A stretch of DNA of 64,000 nucleotides from positions 31,138,501 to 31,202,500 of the forward strand of contig NC_073633.1 of the NCBI RefSeq assembly GCF_029407905.1, read 5' to 3'. This stretch comes from Bubalus kerabau. Its lineage: Eukaryota; Chordata; Mammalia; Artiodactyla; Bovidae. Under the pieces are notes generated by a model. That model saw only the letters and a list, made by a program, of their open reading frames with translations. It made no database searches and was not told the origin of the DNA. A program made the translations under genes and the position numbers. Below, in pieces: positions 32,671-43,620 of the stretch. How positions within the stretch are numbered: the first letter of the stretch is position 1; each line of letters opens with the position of its first letter.

Positions 32671-32847
32671 CTTATCTATAGACAAATTTGGTATACTACC
32701 AAAGAATTACCAAATTATACCCTAAGATTCTTTGGTCATTCCTCAATACTGAAAGAAAGAAATAGCCTCCGAAATGGTTTCCATTAATTAGGCATATAAG
32801 AGTATCATTTGTAATAGAATCAGCAAAAGTATTTTGGGGAGGTTAAC
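32671..32847. other. sequence right of the duplication
   Basis: Homology to unit 1 stops near 32670. Nothing recognisable follows until the SINE. Confidence 0.4.
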
Positions 32848-33088
32848 GAGAATCCCATGGACGAAGGGACCTGGAAGGCTACACAGTCCATGGGGTCGCT
32901 AAGAGTCGGATAGGACTGATCGACTTCACTTTCACTTTTCACTTTCATGCATTGGAGAAAGAAATGGCAACCCACTCCAGTGGTCTTGCCTGGAGAATCC
33001 AGGGACGGGGGAGCCTGGTGGGCTGCCGTCTATGGGGTCGCACAGAGTCGAACACGACTGAAGCGACTTAGCAGCAGCAGCAACAAGA
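32848..33088 (+). mobile_element. BovA2 SINE
   Basis: 5'-shortened dimer with both monomer cores and an AGCAGCAGCAACA end. Confidence 0.93.
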
Positions 33089-33200
33089 AAGTGGTAGACG
33101 ACTGGGAGACTCACGCCTAAAAGAATAACAAGCCGTCCTACGGGGCCACTGCTCCGCCACAGCCGCTGGGCTGCCATGCTCCCCGCGCACTGAGCTCTTT
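33089..33200 (-). other. short CpG-rich fragment with an open frame, truncated by a SINE
   Basis: On the minus strand a CpG-rich stretch gives an ATG at 33177 followed by 32 codons (MAAQRLWRSSGPVGRLVILL...) with a hydrophobic run, then the frame enters the BovA2 insert at about 33088. It looks like the 5' end of an exon or processed mRNA copy of a small membrane protein, cut by the SINE. I do not recognise the protein, and the frame may be chance. Confidence 0.25.
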
Positions 33201-33794
33201 ACCTTTTTACGTGGTGTTTCAGTCTCCTGGGTGTGTTTTCTTTTTCTACTTTTTTGGAAGACACTTTTCTTGAATTGTAATCAGTTAAGTCTCCTGCTCT
33301 GCAATGCACAAATATTGCCTTTTAACGTCAAAAGGAGTTGTAGAATGGCAGGCTATCAAGGTTGAAAGTATCCTTAATGGTCACACTGTGAACAGAGGCC
33401 AGAATCCGAGTTAACAAATTTAGTAGAACCTGAGCTGGTAGTACCCCAAAGAGTCATTAGGTGGCAGTGGTGGATAGGAATGTTGTCTCCCTTCCTTGGT
33501 GGTAACTGTGGGTCCTTGTAGGCAGAATCAGTATTGTACAGGGAATATTGCTGATCACAGAAGACGGTGTAAGCTGGCAGGCCTGGCCACAGTCTCTGTC
33601 CAAACACTCTATGCCTTAGATATTAAGACCAAGGACACCTCACTAGATACGAGTGTCAAAACAAAAGTCACAAAGCTCAGGATATCACAAATAAAGATTT
33701 AGCTGTCATCAGGTTTCATGCCTGCTATTCCCAAACCATTATTCATGGGATCTTAAGCAAACAATTACCTATTTACTTATAAATGTTTATTGCA
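33201..33794. other. unassigned non-coding sequence
   Basis: A short TCAGTCTCCTGGGTGTGTTT word near 33221 resembles one at 29608 just left of duplication unit 2. Otherwise nothing recognised. Confidence 0.35.
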
Positions 33795-33925
33795 CCCCAC
33801 TCAGTCACTCAGTCGTTACCGACTCTCTGTGACCGCATGGATCCTGGCCCACCAGGATCTTCTGCCACAGCATTATTCTGGCAAGAATACTGGAGTAGGT
33901 TGCCATGCCCTCCTCCAGGATAACT
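33795..33925 (-). mobile_element. BovA SINE monomer, diverged
   Basis: Inverted copy with CACTCAGTCACTCAGTCGTT and GGAGTAGGTTGCCATGCCCT. Confidence 0.8.
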
Positions 33926-34507
33926 GTTTCCTACTGGCGCATAATCTACAACAGGGCAGAGAGCATATTATTCACCTTGAATCATATCACATGCCTCACA
34001 GCACACCCACAATATATATATATTTTTTAATGACTGATTACATTTTCCTCTCCAAACCTAAATTTGCTTATCTATAAAATGAGAGTTGCTCACTGTAAAA
34101 GTCTGAAATTCCGTGGTTCTCATTAAGGCATCAGGGAACGTTTCTAGTTTCATAGCAAATGTCCAGTGACCATGGAATTATAAAGATAAGTTTGTATGGA
34201 TTTATTCGGTGGCACAGCCACCAGCTGAAAGAAAGAGATGATAGGATGATGTGAGCCCAGTCTCATTGGTATGTATCTTCCCTTAAGGCTCAGGATGTAA
34301 GCCCAGCCCTCTTCACCTCTAGTTAAGGCACTGACCCTACCTCAGGCCTTGGCACCCTAAAAAGGTACTTGTTTATTGGGAGGTTGAAGGCCTTCATGGT
34401 CCAGTCTGGGGAGGTAAAGGAATATCCTTATTTCTGATTTACAAAATTTGCAAAATTCATCCTGTAACAACTCAGCTGAAGTTTGCTTAGACTTATTGTA
34501 ATTTTGT
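33926..34507. other. unassigned non-coding sequence
   Basis: Nothing recognised. Confidence 0.35.
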
Positions 34508-34775
34508 GGAGAAGGAAATGGCAACCCACTCCAGTGTTCTTGCCTGGAGAATCCCAGGGACGGTGGAGCCTGGTGGGCTGCAGTCCATGGGGTTGCTGAG
34601 GTCGGACACGACTGAGCGACTTCACTTTCACTTTTCACTTTCATGCATTGGAGAAGGAAATGGCAACCCACTCCAGTGTTCTTGCCTGGAGAATCCCAGG
34701 GACGGGGAAGCCTGGTGGGCTGCTGTCTCTGGGGTCGCACAGAGTCGGACACGACTGAAGTGACTTAGCTTAGCT
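34508..34775 (+). mobile_element. BovA2 SINE with target-site duplication
   Basis: Flanked by TTATTGTAATTTTG at both ends (about 34493 and 34775), a young insertion. Confidence 0.95.
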
Positions 34776-34789
34776 TATTGTAATTTTGA

Positions 34790-35324
34790 CTCCCTGAGAC
34801 ATCCAGAAACCAAACCCCAACAAACACACTATGGCCACCTCTATCTAACATCTGCTCCCCCACTTCACACATTGTTTTCAATTCTCACATGTTTGCAATT
34901 CTAAACTTCTGGAAACAAGAGGTAAGATGGAATTGGGAAAAAACAAATAAGAGACAGAATGTTTGTGGTACAGAAGTGAATCTGCCTAGGCAAATGGTAC
35001 AGAGCCTCACATTTGGTCAAGGATAGTTAGACTCCTTTACACAGATCCTTCAGGACCCAAGCACATAATTGGCAGTGGAATTTATTTCAAATATACTTTA
35101 GATTTTTATCCTGTGTCTCAAACTAATCCCTTGGTCTTTATAAAAAGTAACATTCTTGTCCTCTCCAACAGGCAGTATTTCGTATTCAAGGGAGCCATCA
35201 AACTTCATGTACCAGAGAATTACCCCAACCTTTGATGATGAGTAATTATGGTCAGTGCACCTTCTTTTGATCTTGGGGTGTGTTCCACTTTGCTTTCAAA
35301 GAGCACCCAAAACTTGCTTTCTTC
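34790..35324. other. unassigned non-coding sequence
   Basis: Nothing recognised. Confidence 0.35.
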
Positions 35325-35445
35325 CTTTTCTGCTGTACCACACAGCTTGTGGAATCCCGGTTCCCTGACAAGGAATTGAACCCATGCCTTTGGCAGTGAA
35401 AACATAGCATAGTCCGCTTGGATTGCTAGGGAAATCCTCCAAAAT
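35325..35445 (-). mobile_element. Bov-tA SINE fragment
   Basis: Inverted copy: GACAAGGAATTGAACCCATG box and TTGCTAGGGAAATCCTCC head. Confidence 0.75.
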
Positions 35446-35488
35446 TTTCTTAAAGAAGTTAGCAGGGAAGTTTACAAGTAAACAGAGA

Positions 35489-35702
35489 TTGGACTTCCCT
35501 GGTGATGCAGTGGTCAAAGCCCGACACTCCCATGCCTGGGGCCGGGGCTTGATCCCCGGTCAGGGGACTAGATCCCTCATGCCACAACTAGGAGTGCCAG
35601 CGCCACAACCAAAGATCCTGCGCACTGCCGCAAGGACTGACGATCCCTGTGCCACAGCTAACACCTGGGGCAGACAATAAATAAATAGATATTTAAGAAA
35701 AA
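35489..35702 (+). mobile_element. Bov-tA-type SINE
   Basis: GGACTTCCCTGGTGATGCAG start, CGGGGCTTGATCCCCGGTCA box and AATAAATAAATAG-rich tail. Confidence 0.9.
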
Positions 35703-35877
35703 GAAAACGAAGAGCTAAAAATACACTTTCTGTTTCTTTTCTTGTTCAGCGTCATACAAAACCTATATTGCGGAGGTAGGGGTGAGATGGGGCTCCAGAT
35801 ACCCTTCAGCAAACAGCTTTCCCCAGGCTTTGGGGAATTTATCACAATTTAGAAATCTGTCCTAGCCCTCCACTTGC

Positions 35878-36158
35878 TCCCTGCTGCTGCTGCTGCTAAG
35901 TCGCTTCAGTCGTGTCCGACTCTGTGCGACCCCAGAGACGGTAGACCAACAGGCTCCCCCGTCCCTGGAATTCTCCAGGCAAGAACACTGGAGTGGGTTG
36001 CCATTTCCTTCTCCAATGCATGAAAGTGAAAAGTGAAAACGAAGTCACTCAGTCGAGTCCAACCCTCAGCGACCTCATGGACTGCAGCCCACAAGGCTCC
36101 TCCACCTGTGGGATTTTCCAGGCAAGAGTACTGGAGTGGGGTGCCATTGCCTTCTCCT
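35878..36158 (-). mobile_element. BovA2 SINE with target-site duplication
   Basis: Inverted dimer with a CTGCTGCTGCTGCTGC run, flanked on both sides by TCCACTTGCTCCC. Confidence 0.95.
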
Positions 36159-37141
36159 CCACTTGCTCCCAGTGGCACTAATTTGCCTTTATCTACATAT
36201 AGGATATCCCCCAAAGAAATCTGTTTTCATTTTAAACTTTGGAATCTAATTCATTTTCTTCTGAATTCGTGAGCTTGGGCCCAGAGGCTTTAAAATACGG
36301 GAAAATAGTTTCATTAAAATGGATGGATGGCTATAGTATATAAACAAAAAACAGACAAGTAAAACAATGGATTACCCAGATGGAAGAATCTTACAAAAAT
36401 CTGGAAGTTTCCCTCCAACTGCAGAGGGGTTCCAGCTATTTGTTCCTGGAGATGGGTTCCAGCCAAGTGAATCTGGAGGTCCCTCCTGGTTCTGATCACA
36501 CAGTGATCAGATGAACAGGGTGGAGAGACCAGGTCTGAAAATTCCCAACCCTGAGAGTGACACACAAACCAAGGACACTGCTCTTGAACAAACAATGAGA
36601 GTCATTCACCTCTTCCCTGGGCATGATTTGGTCAACTATTAACCCATATTTGGATTAGAGATTTGTTCTAGGAGGCAAAGTTTGATAAATGTGGCCTTTT
36701 GTCCCCGAGTTGGCTTTTTCTGACATCCCTGGTTCTTACTCCTGCCCAAGACAGGATTGAGGTTTCATTGTTCCCATGCAATATCTGGATCCCAAAGATG
36801 TTGTTTCTTGGGCCAGTTCCAAGAACTTCCTTCTAGAAGCCTGCAGAGAAGATGGGGTCCCCCAGGAGGATGCTGCTCCACTGTACTTTCTGTTTACCCA
36901 CAGAATTTGGTATCATGAACAGGTGCTAAGTAGGTTTTATAGAACCGGGAAAGCACTTCCAGAGAAGGTTATGTGATAGCTGTTAGCACCCTGCACCTGA
37001 CCTCAACCTCCCATCTGTTAACCTTCAGAAATATCCTTATCATATTCTTGGGCTTCTCTTTCCTTTCATCTTTACCTGTCCACAAATGACTGTGAGTGTC
37101 TAATTTTCTGCTGTAAAATTGAATAACTCCACCATCAATGC
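36159..37141. other. unassigned non-coding sequence
   Basis: A plus-strand open frame at 36776-36976 (66 codons, MQYLDPKDVVSWASSKNFLL...) has unusually protein-like composition but matches nothing I recognise. No repeat identified. Confidence 0.3.
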
Positions 37142-37408
37142 AAGAGAAGGCAATGGCAAACCCACTCCAGTACTCTTGTCTGGAAAATCCCATGGGCAGA
37201 GGAGCCTGGTAGGCTGCAGTCCATGGGGTTGTGAAGAGTCGGACATGACTGAGCGACTTCACTTTCACTTTTCACTTTCATGCACTGGAGAAGGAAATGG
37301 CAACCCACTCCAGTGGTCTTGCCTGGAGAATCCCATGGACAGAGGAGCCTAGCAGGCTACAGTCCATAGGGTCACACAGAGTTGGATGCAACTTAGCAGC
37401 AGCAGCAA
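37142..37408 (+). mobile_element. BovA2 SINE
   Basis: Complete dimer with GAGAAGGCAATGGCAAACCC start and GCAGCAGCAGC tail. Confidence 0.95.
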
Positions 37409-37611
37409 TCTGTCCATAGAACTGACAATGCCAAAAGCAAGTTGGTGAATAATGAATGATTACTTTTATTCTAATTGTTTTTCTTTTCACCTTGGTACAA
37501 TGAGGTGATTAAAACAGGAAACAAGATTTTGAAATAAAAAGAAAATTTTACTATTTCATTAAAATGCATCTAAATGCTTACTAATATGCCAGATACTAAT
37601 ATACAGATTCA

Positions 37612-38945
37612 AATTTGGAAAACTCAGCAGTGGCCACTGGACTGGAAAAGGTCAGTTTTCATTCCAATCCCAGAGAAAGGCAATGCCAAAGAATGTTCAA
37701 ACTACTGCACAATTGCACTCATCTCACAGGCTAGTAAAGTAATGCTCAAAATTCTCCAAGCCAGGCTTCAACAGTAGGTGAACTGTGAACTTCCAGATGT
37801 TCAAGCTGGATTTGGAAAAGGCAGAGGAACCAGACATCGAATTGCCAACATCCGCTGGATCATCGAAAAAGAAAGAGAGTTTCAGAAAAACATTTACTTC
37901 TGCTTTGTTGACTATGCCAAAGCCTTTGACTGTGTGGATCACAACAAACTGTGGAAAATTCTTAAAGAGATGGGAATACCAGACCACCTGACCTGCCTCC
38001 TGAGAAACCTGTTTGCAGGTCAAGAAGCAAGTTAGAACTGGACATGGAACAACAGACTGGTTCCAAATCAGGAAAGGAGTATGTCAAGGCTGTATATTGT
38101 CACCCTGCTTATTTAACTTCTATGCAGTGTACATCATGTGAAATGCCAGGCTTGATGAAGCACAAGCTGGAATCAAGATTACCGGGAGATAATGGCAGAA
38201 AATGAAGAGGAACTAAAGAGTCTCTTAATGAAAGTGAAAGAGGAGAGTGAAAAAGTTGGCTTAAAACTCAACATTCAGAAAACTAAGATCATGGCATCCA
38301 GTCCCATCACTTCATGGCAAATAGGTGGGTAAACAATGGAAGCAGTGAAAGACTTTATTTTTGGGGGCTCCAAAATCACTGCAGATGGTGACTGCAGCCA
38401 TGAAATTAAAAGACGCTTGCTCCTTGGACGAAAAGCTATGACCAACCTAGATAGCATATTAAAAAGTGGAGACATTACTTTGCTGACAAAGGTCCATCCA
38501 GTCAAAGCTATGGTTTTTCCAGTAGTCATGTATGGATGTGAGAGCTGGACTATAAAGAAAGTTGAGTGCCAAAGAATTGATCCTTTTGAACCGTAGTGTT
38601 GGAGAAGATTCTTGAGGTCCCTTGGACTGCAAGGACATCAAACCAGTACATCCTAAAGGACATCAGTCCTGAATATTCTTTGGAAGGACCGATGCTGAAG
38701 CTGAAACGCCAATACTTTGGCCACCTGATGGGAAGAACTGACTCATTTGAAAAGACCCTGAATCTGGGAAAGATTGAAGGCAGGAGGAGAAGGGGATGAC
38801 AGAGGATGAGATGGTTGGATGGCTTCACAGACAGGATGGATATGAGTTTGAGTAAGCTTCAGGAATTGGTGATGGACAGGGAAGCCTGGTGTGCTGCAGT
38901 CCATGGGGTCTCAAAGAGTCGGACACAACTGAGCAACTGAACTGA
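37612..38945 (+). mobile_element. BovB (RTE) LINE, 1.3 kb, inactive
   Basis: Runs from the fingers region of reverse transcriptase (WPLDWKRSVFIPIPEKGN) through the palm motif FVDYAKAFDCVDHNK (37778-38035) to the 3' end (GAGCAACTGAACTGAA). The central part around the YADD motif is deleted near 38187 and frames shift, so it is dead. Confidence 0.92.
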
Positions 38946-38979
38946 AATGCTTACTCAAAATGCCTACAATGAGAAGCTA

Positions 38980-39300
38980 CAGTTAACCTTCCATATCCAC
39001 AGGTTCCCCATCCTCAGATTCAACCAACTATGGACCGAAAATATTTGAAAAAAAAATTCTAGAAAGTTCTAAAAAGCAAAATTTTAAATTCACTGTGTCC
39101 CAGCAACTGTTTACATAGTATTCACATTGTATTAAGTATTATAAGTAATCTAGAGATAATTCAAAGTATAGGGAGGATGTGTGCAGATTATTTATTAGTA
39201 CAAATACTATGTCATTTTATATAAGGGGCTTGAGCATCGGGTTTAGGTCCCTTGGCAAGTCCTGGAACTAATTCCTGTTGAATACTGAAGGACTACCCAT
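38980..39300 (+). mobile_element. Tigger/MER2-like DNA transposon remnant
   Basis: Same family as 14748-15091: CAGTTAACCTTCCATATCCA at the left and TACTGAAGGACTACC at the right, with CATTGTATTAAGTATTATAA inside. Confidence 0.75.
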
Positions 39301-39354
39301 AATCTATGATTAATGAATGCTATATCTTTTTGTCAGTAACTTCAACAGATGGGA

Positions 39355-39572
39355 AGTGCCTTGGTGGCCCAGACCCCAAAGCGTCTGCCTGCAATGTGGG
39401 AGAGCCAGTTCGATCCCTGTGTTGGCAACATTTCCCTGGAGAAGGAAATGGCAATCCACTCCAGTACTCTTGCCTGGAAAATCCCATGGATGGGGGAGCC
39501 TGGTAGGCTACAGTTCATGGGGTCACAAAGAGTCGGACACGACTAAGTGACTTCACTTACCTTACCTTCAAT
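39355..39572 (+). mobile_element. Bov-tA2-type SINE
   Basis: GTGCCTTGGTGGCCCAGACC start, tRNA-like half and BovA half ending CACGACTAAGTGACTTCACT. Confidence 0.92.
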
Positions 39573-40099
39573 AGATGGGAGACAATTGCACTGCCAATTG
39601 AAAAAAATGCTCATATATTAAAAAATGTTCTGACAGCTTGAACGTAAAGCCATCCCCTTTATTTTGAAATGTCTTTCACTCTCTCCTTCAAACCAATAGT
39701 TTGCCTGCACAAAGGCACAGGAAGCACGGGTTCTCCTTCTATGGACTTAGTGCTAGTGTACTTTGCCCTTTATACAGAGAACATATGTTTAGTTCTGTCC
39801 TCTAGGGTAATTATAAAAGTAGGTGATGGAGGGAAGAGATTAATCTATAAATTCCTTCACAACAAAAAATTTTAGGTCTCTAAGTGTGAAACTTATCTAG
39901 TAACAGAAGTCAATGGTTAAAGGAGGATGAAGCCCACATGGAAATAAGGATTACCCTTCTACCTCCAGGAAGCAGAAAACACTATTGAGGGCGAATGGGG
40001 ACAAAGTCCTACTGGCCTACCTTTATTTCCAAATAAAAACAAACATTAAACATTCAGTTTTCAACAGACTCTGGATTTTGTGCCCATTTGCTCTTTCGC
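39573..40099. other. unassigned non-coding sequence
   Basis: Nothing recognised. Confidence 0.35.
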
Positions 40100-40380
40100 A
40101 ATTGGAGAAGGAAATGGCAACCCACTCCAGTACTCTTGCCTGGAAAATCCCATGGACGGAGGAGCCTGGTAGGCTGCAGTCCATGGGGTCGCTAAGAGTC
40201 GGACACGACTGAGTGACTTCACTTTCACTTTTCACTTTCATGCATTGGAGAGGGAAATGGCAACCCACTCCAGTGTTCTTGCCTGGAGAATCCCAGGGAC
40301 GGGGAAGCCTGGTGGGCTGCCGTCTATGGAGTCGCACAGAGTCAGACACGACTGAAGCGACTTAGCAGCAGCAGCAGCTC
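40100..40380 (+). mobile_element. BovA2 SINE
   Basis: Complete dimer ending with AGCAGCAGCAGCTC. Confidence 0.95.
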
Positions 40381-40649
40381 TTGCCCAGGTATTTCAGTGT
40401 GTTCTGAGAATAGCTGACCAGAGACTGTTTGCTCAAATACAGATTCAAAAGAGGGGTTTCACCAGCCTGCTGTGGTCCACTTTCTCAACCATCTAATTTA
40501 TGAATCATGCTGGCAAATGCTTCTAACAGTAACTGGGTAAACCTCTTAGCTTTGACTGCTTATACATTCACATCTGCTCTTTTAACAATATCCAGAGCCA
40601 TTCCTCTTTTTCTAGAATGATTTTCCCAAGCCAAACTAATTTGGCTCAA

Positions 40650-41012
40650 AAGAGGATGTTGAGGGTGGGGAGGAAAGTTATGGAAAGTTATGGAAAGTTA
40701 CCAGGAAAAGCACAATAAACAAAAGTAGGGTTGTTATGCAACTTAAGTCTTTGGCTTCTCCAGTTGGCAAGAGTTTGTAGAAATTTGGTCATCATCTTCT
40801 TCCCGGTACAGCAAGGGAGACGTTCTTACAAATGGAGGTTTCCCTTATAAATGTAAATGTTTCTTGTTACAAAAAGGTAACTCCTAGTAGGTTTTCAGGA
40901 TTTTCTCCTTGTCTACTGTTTTTTAGAAAACAACCAAGTTTAAACAACCAAGTTTAAATAATATGCCAAAGAGACATTTTGGGGTGGCAAATTCTGCTCC
41001 CCTACAGCTCAC
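40650..41012 (-). mobile_element. ERV-type LTR, minus orientation
   Basis: Second copy of the 9720-10390 family, without the SINE. It carries short tandem duplications (GGAAAGTTAT three times near 40672-40699, and CAACCAAGTTTAAA twice near 40930-40960). Confidence 0.6.
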
Positions 41013-41474
41013 TTGAGATTTCCCCAGGCCCCCAAATGCTGTTGAAAATCGCTTTTACTGTCCTTCCTAAGTAAGCCTGTGTCGTTATCATTTGGTGTGC
41101 TGTCACAGAATAAGAAAGTTGAGGATCCCAAGGTTCCACTAAGAAAGTTTAGAGAAGAGGTTGTTGGCGAAGTGTCTCAAAGAATTTCACAATTCAGGCT
41201 GAAGATGGGTTAAGGGGGAGAAGACAGAGGAGAAAAGGAAAACACGAGTTCCCAAATGTCAAGTTATGGTTGCAAAAACTTGACAAGTTAGGGTTCGTAA
41301 ATCTGGCGATCATCCTGTTTTCCTAAGGAAGTGTAGCCCTCCTCGGATTTCCCTTCCGTTCACCAATTCTGCGGTCACGCTTAGAGCCTATGTTCTAGGC
41401 CACAGGCATTTCATGTTGGCAGCTCTCCTCAGCTGCAGAAAATAAGCAGCGGAGTAGGAATGTGGGCTGGAAGA
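41013..41474. other. unassigned, possibly 5' untranslated or intronic sequence of the ANG/RNASE4 unit
   Basis: No repeat recognised. Its position downstream of the inferred promoter would place it in the first intron. Confidence 0.3.
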
Positions 41475-41592
41475 GCGCATGGCAACCCACTCTAGTATTC
41501 TTGCCTGGAGAATCCCAGTCCGAGGAGCGGGGTGGGTCACAGTCCGTGGGGTCGCAAAGAGTCGGACACGACGGAGAGACTGTACACAGGAA
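41475..41592 (+). mobile_element. BovA SINE monomer
   Basis: CATGGCAACCCACTCTAGTA through AAGAGTCGGACACGACGGAG. Confidence 0.85.
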
Positions 41593-41699
41593 TGTGGGAT
41601 CCCTAACTGTAGAAGAACTTTCCTTCCCATTCCTCAGCCCCTCCAGTCCGCAAACGCCTCCCCACAGAACTCCATACTGTCTCTGCTAAAAAGGGACTC

Positions 41700-42340
41700 C
41701 CTTGCCCAAACTCCCGGATAAAGCTACCAAAAAAGGAGTAGAGGAGGAGATGAATGAGCGGGAGTGTGAACCTACCTCGGCCTCGGAACAAATCTGCAGA
41801 AATGGGCAAGACGGTGGAAACAGAAGTTTTTCTCACCCGCTTCTTCTTCCCTGTAACGACGACGTCGAGTCGGAAGAAGATGCAGAGAGGTGGAGAAGGG
41901 TCCGGGTGCGAGGCTTTTTGTAGTTGGGACAGCACCCCACTTCTCCTAGGAGGCGCCTCGCGCCAGGACCCGCCTCCAAAGCAGGCGTCAGAGCAACCCT
42001 CGTTCTAGGCGGAACGGGTGGGTTTCTGCCTGGGCTGAGCTTGAGCTTGGAGGTCCGAGCCCGACGCTCACTGGCCAAGAGGACACGGAGCTGAGGGGGC
42101 CTGCAGACCACAGGACCCTGGTCCCCGCTCCAGGGAGCACGGCTGCCTCTCCCATGCGTCTGCTGGCGAGAGTCCGCTAAGCCAGGCAGTTTGACCCTGC
42201 ACACATAACCAGCTCCAGCTACCACATGTTCGATCAGTGTACATCTTTTGTAAAACAGTTCGGAACGCGGGAAAATGTGTACAGAACAGAGCTTTTTTCA
42301 GCAATAGCAAAGGTGGGGTGGAGAAGGGGGAAAAAGAAAG
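41700..42340 (-). promoter_or_regulatory. inferred shared ANG/RNASE4 promoter and untranslated first exon
   Basis: The segment is GC-rich with many CpG and no SINE, unlike the flanks, and lies just downstream of tRNA-Pro on the transcribed strand. On the minus strand two good donors are visible: CGAG/GTAGGT with the intron from 41775, and GCGG/GTGAGA with the intron from 41836. A GC-box-like CCCGCC is at about 41968-41973. In humans the ANG and RNASE4 mRNAs start within about 100 bases downstream of a tRNA-Pro gene and splice to separate coding exons. By position I infer the same here. Transcript ends are not visible in sequence. Confidence 0.6.
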
Positions 42341-42341
42341 T

Positions 42342-42413
42342 GGGCTCGTCCGGGATTTGAACCCGGGACCTCTCGCACCCAAAGCGAGAATCATACCCCT
42401 AGACCAACGAGCC
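42342..42413 (-). tRNA. tRNA-Pro (UGG)
   Basis: A 72-nt cloverleaf: acceptor GGCTCGT pairs with ACGAGCC, discriminator C. The anticodon stem CTCGC/GCGAG encloses TTTGGGT, anticodon TGG. The B box GGTTCAAATCC is intact. TTTTT at 42335-42331 on the minus strand serves as Pol III terminator. All stems are perfect, so it should be functional. Confidence 0.97.
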
Positions 42414-42429
42414 ACAGTAAAAGTAAAGC

Positions 42430-43530
42430 GCAGAGCTTGTCTCTGAATCTTACTTCTCCGTCAGCAATTGGCTGCCTGATTGCTCTGAACTTCTATTTTC
42501 TGTGTAGAAGTTTACCTTTGATTCTGCTTAGCTGTTCTTTATGAAGTATCACGTCTGACTCTGCCCTCACTTATCCTCCTCCATCCGCGTCCTGGACCCC
42601 TCCAGACGCCAGATGGGGTGAGGAGAGGCAGCTTTTCAAGACGTTAGTCCCGGTGTCTGAGCTCCAACAAGCCCCTCCCTGAGGAGTCTCTTTGAGTTCC
42701 AGACTGGAGGGAACCTGGAGAGAACCGAGTTGCAACCCGAGGGCCCGAGCTGGGGTCGATAGCAAGACTGTAGGGTCCTGAACACCAGGACAGATGCCCA
42801 GGATGTGTAGCTGTCCGGCTGCTACTACTTCGAGAGAGTGTAAAATCCTAGGGGCAGGAATGACGGGCATCAAAATACGGGTAGCCAGTATTTTGATCTA
42901 TTGGAGGTGAACCAGTCTGGGGCGTGTTCGTAAAGATTCAGACACCCGAAGTTTCCTTGAATGGGAATCAAATGTTCCATTTCCCCACCTTTGCTTAAGT
43001 TGTTTCCACAGTTTGAAATTCTCTTTCCCAGTCACATCCCAATTTACGTCAAAGCCTATTCCTCCTTCCTGCTCCAGCTCAAAAAAATTTTTTTCGGTTG
43101 TTGTTGTTGGAACTAAAAATCTGTTAACAGTTGACTAAATTAAAAGGATCTCCTCACGGAATGGATTTGTGCGTGTAGAGTGAATGACGGTCTCGGGGGT
43201 TGTCCCGCAAATTAGAGCTCTAAGGACCGCAGAATATAATATATATTCAGTACCAACGAGTGGTGTTGGATCTTCAACTTTTGAACCTCAGGCGGCAACC
43301 TAAATTCAGTCAGACCATCAAACTCAGAAGTTCTTCAGATGGTTGGAAGAGTTAGTGCTCACTTCCCCTTTTCTGAAAACCGTGCCCAACAGGACCGTTT
43401 TCAAGATAACAAAACCATCTTTGGAACGGGGTAAGGTCTGTAGAAAAATACCCTAGAACACTTAAAACGTAGCGAGAAATTGAGAGCAAGGGCTCACCAA
43501 ATGGTTGCAACCCCCAAAATACTCGTTTCT
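42430..43530. other. spacer between tRNA-Pro and tRNA-Tyr
   Basis: No gene seen. No ruminant SINE is present here, in contrast to the rest of the window. Confidence 0.4.
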
Positions 43531-43620
43531 TCCTTCGAGCCGGAATCGAACCAGCGACCTAAGGATGTCCACACTTGGAATTACTACAGTCCTCCGCTCT
43601 ACCAACTGAGCTATCGAAGG
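43531..43620 (-). tRNA. tRNA-Tyr (GUA) with 17-nt intron
   Basis: Acceptor CCTTCGA pairs with TCGAAGG, discriminator A. The anticodon GTA is in CTGTAG and the intron (43567-43583) sits one base 3' of the anticodon, the canonical place. Mature length is 73. B box GGTTCGATTCC intact. TTTT at 43519-43516 is a plausible terminator. Eukaryotic tRNA-Tyr genes typically need such an intron. Confidence 0.97.

Noticed and set aside
34357..34763. Open frames repeated in many places with residues like CLENPMDRGAWWA or GFSRQEYWSGVPLPS
   Set aside because: They are translations of BovA/BovA2 SINEs on either strand, and recur at every SINE in the window.
42068..42415. 115-codon frame covering tRNA-Pro and the GC-rich segment
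   Set aside because: It begins inside the tRNA gene. The open frame reflects GC content.
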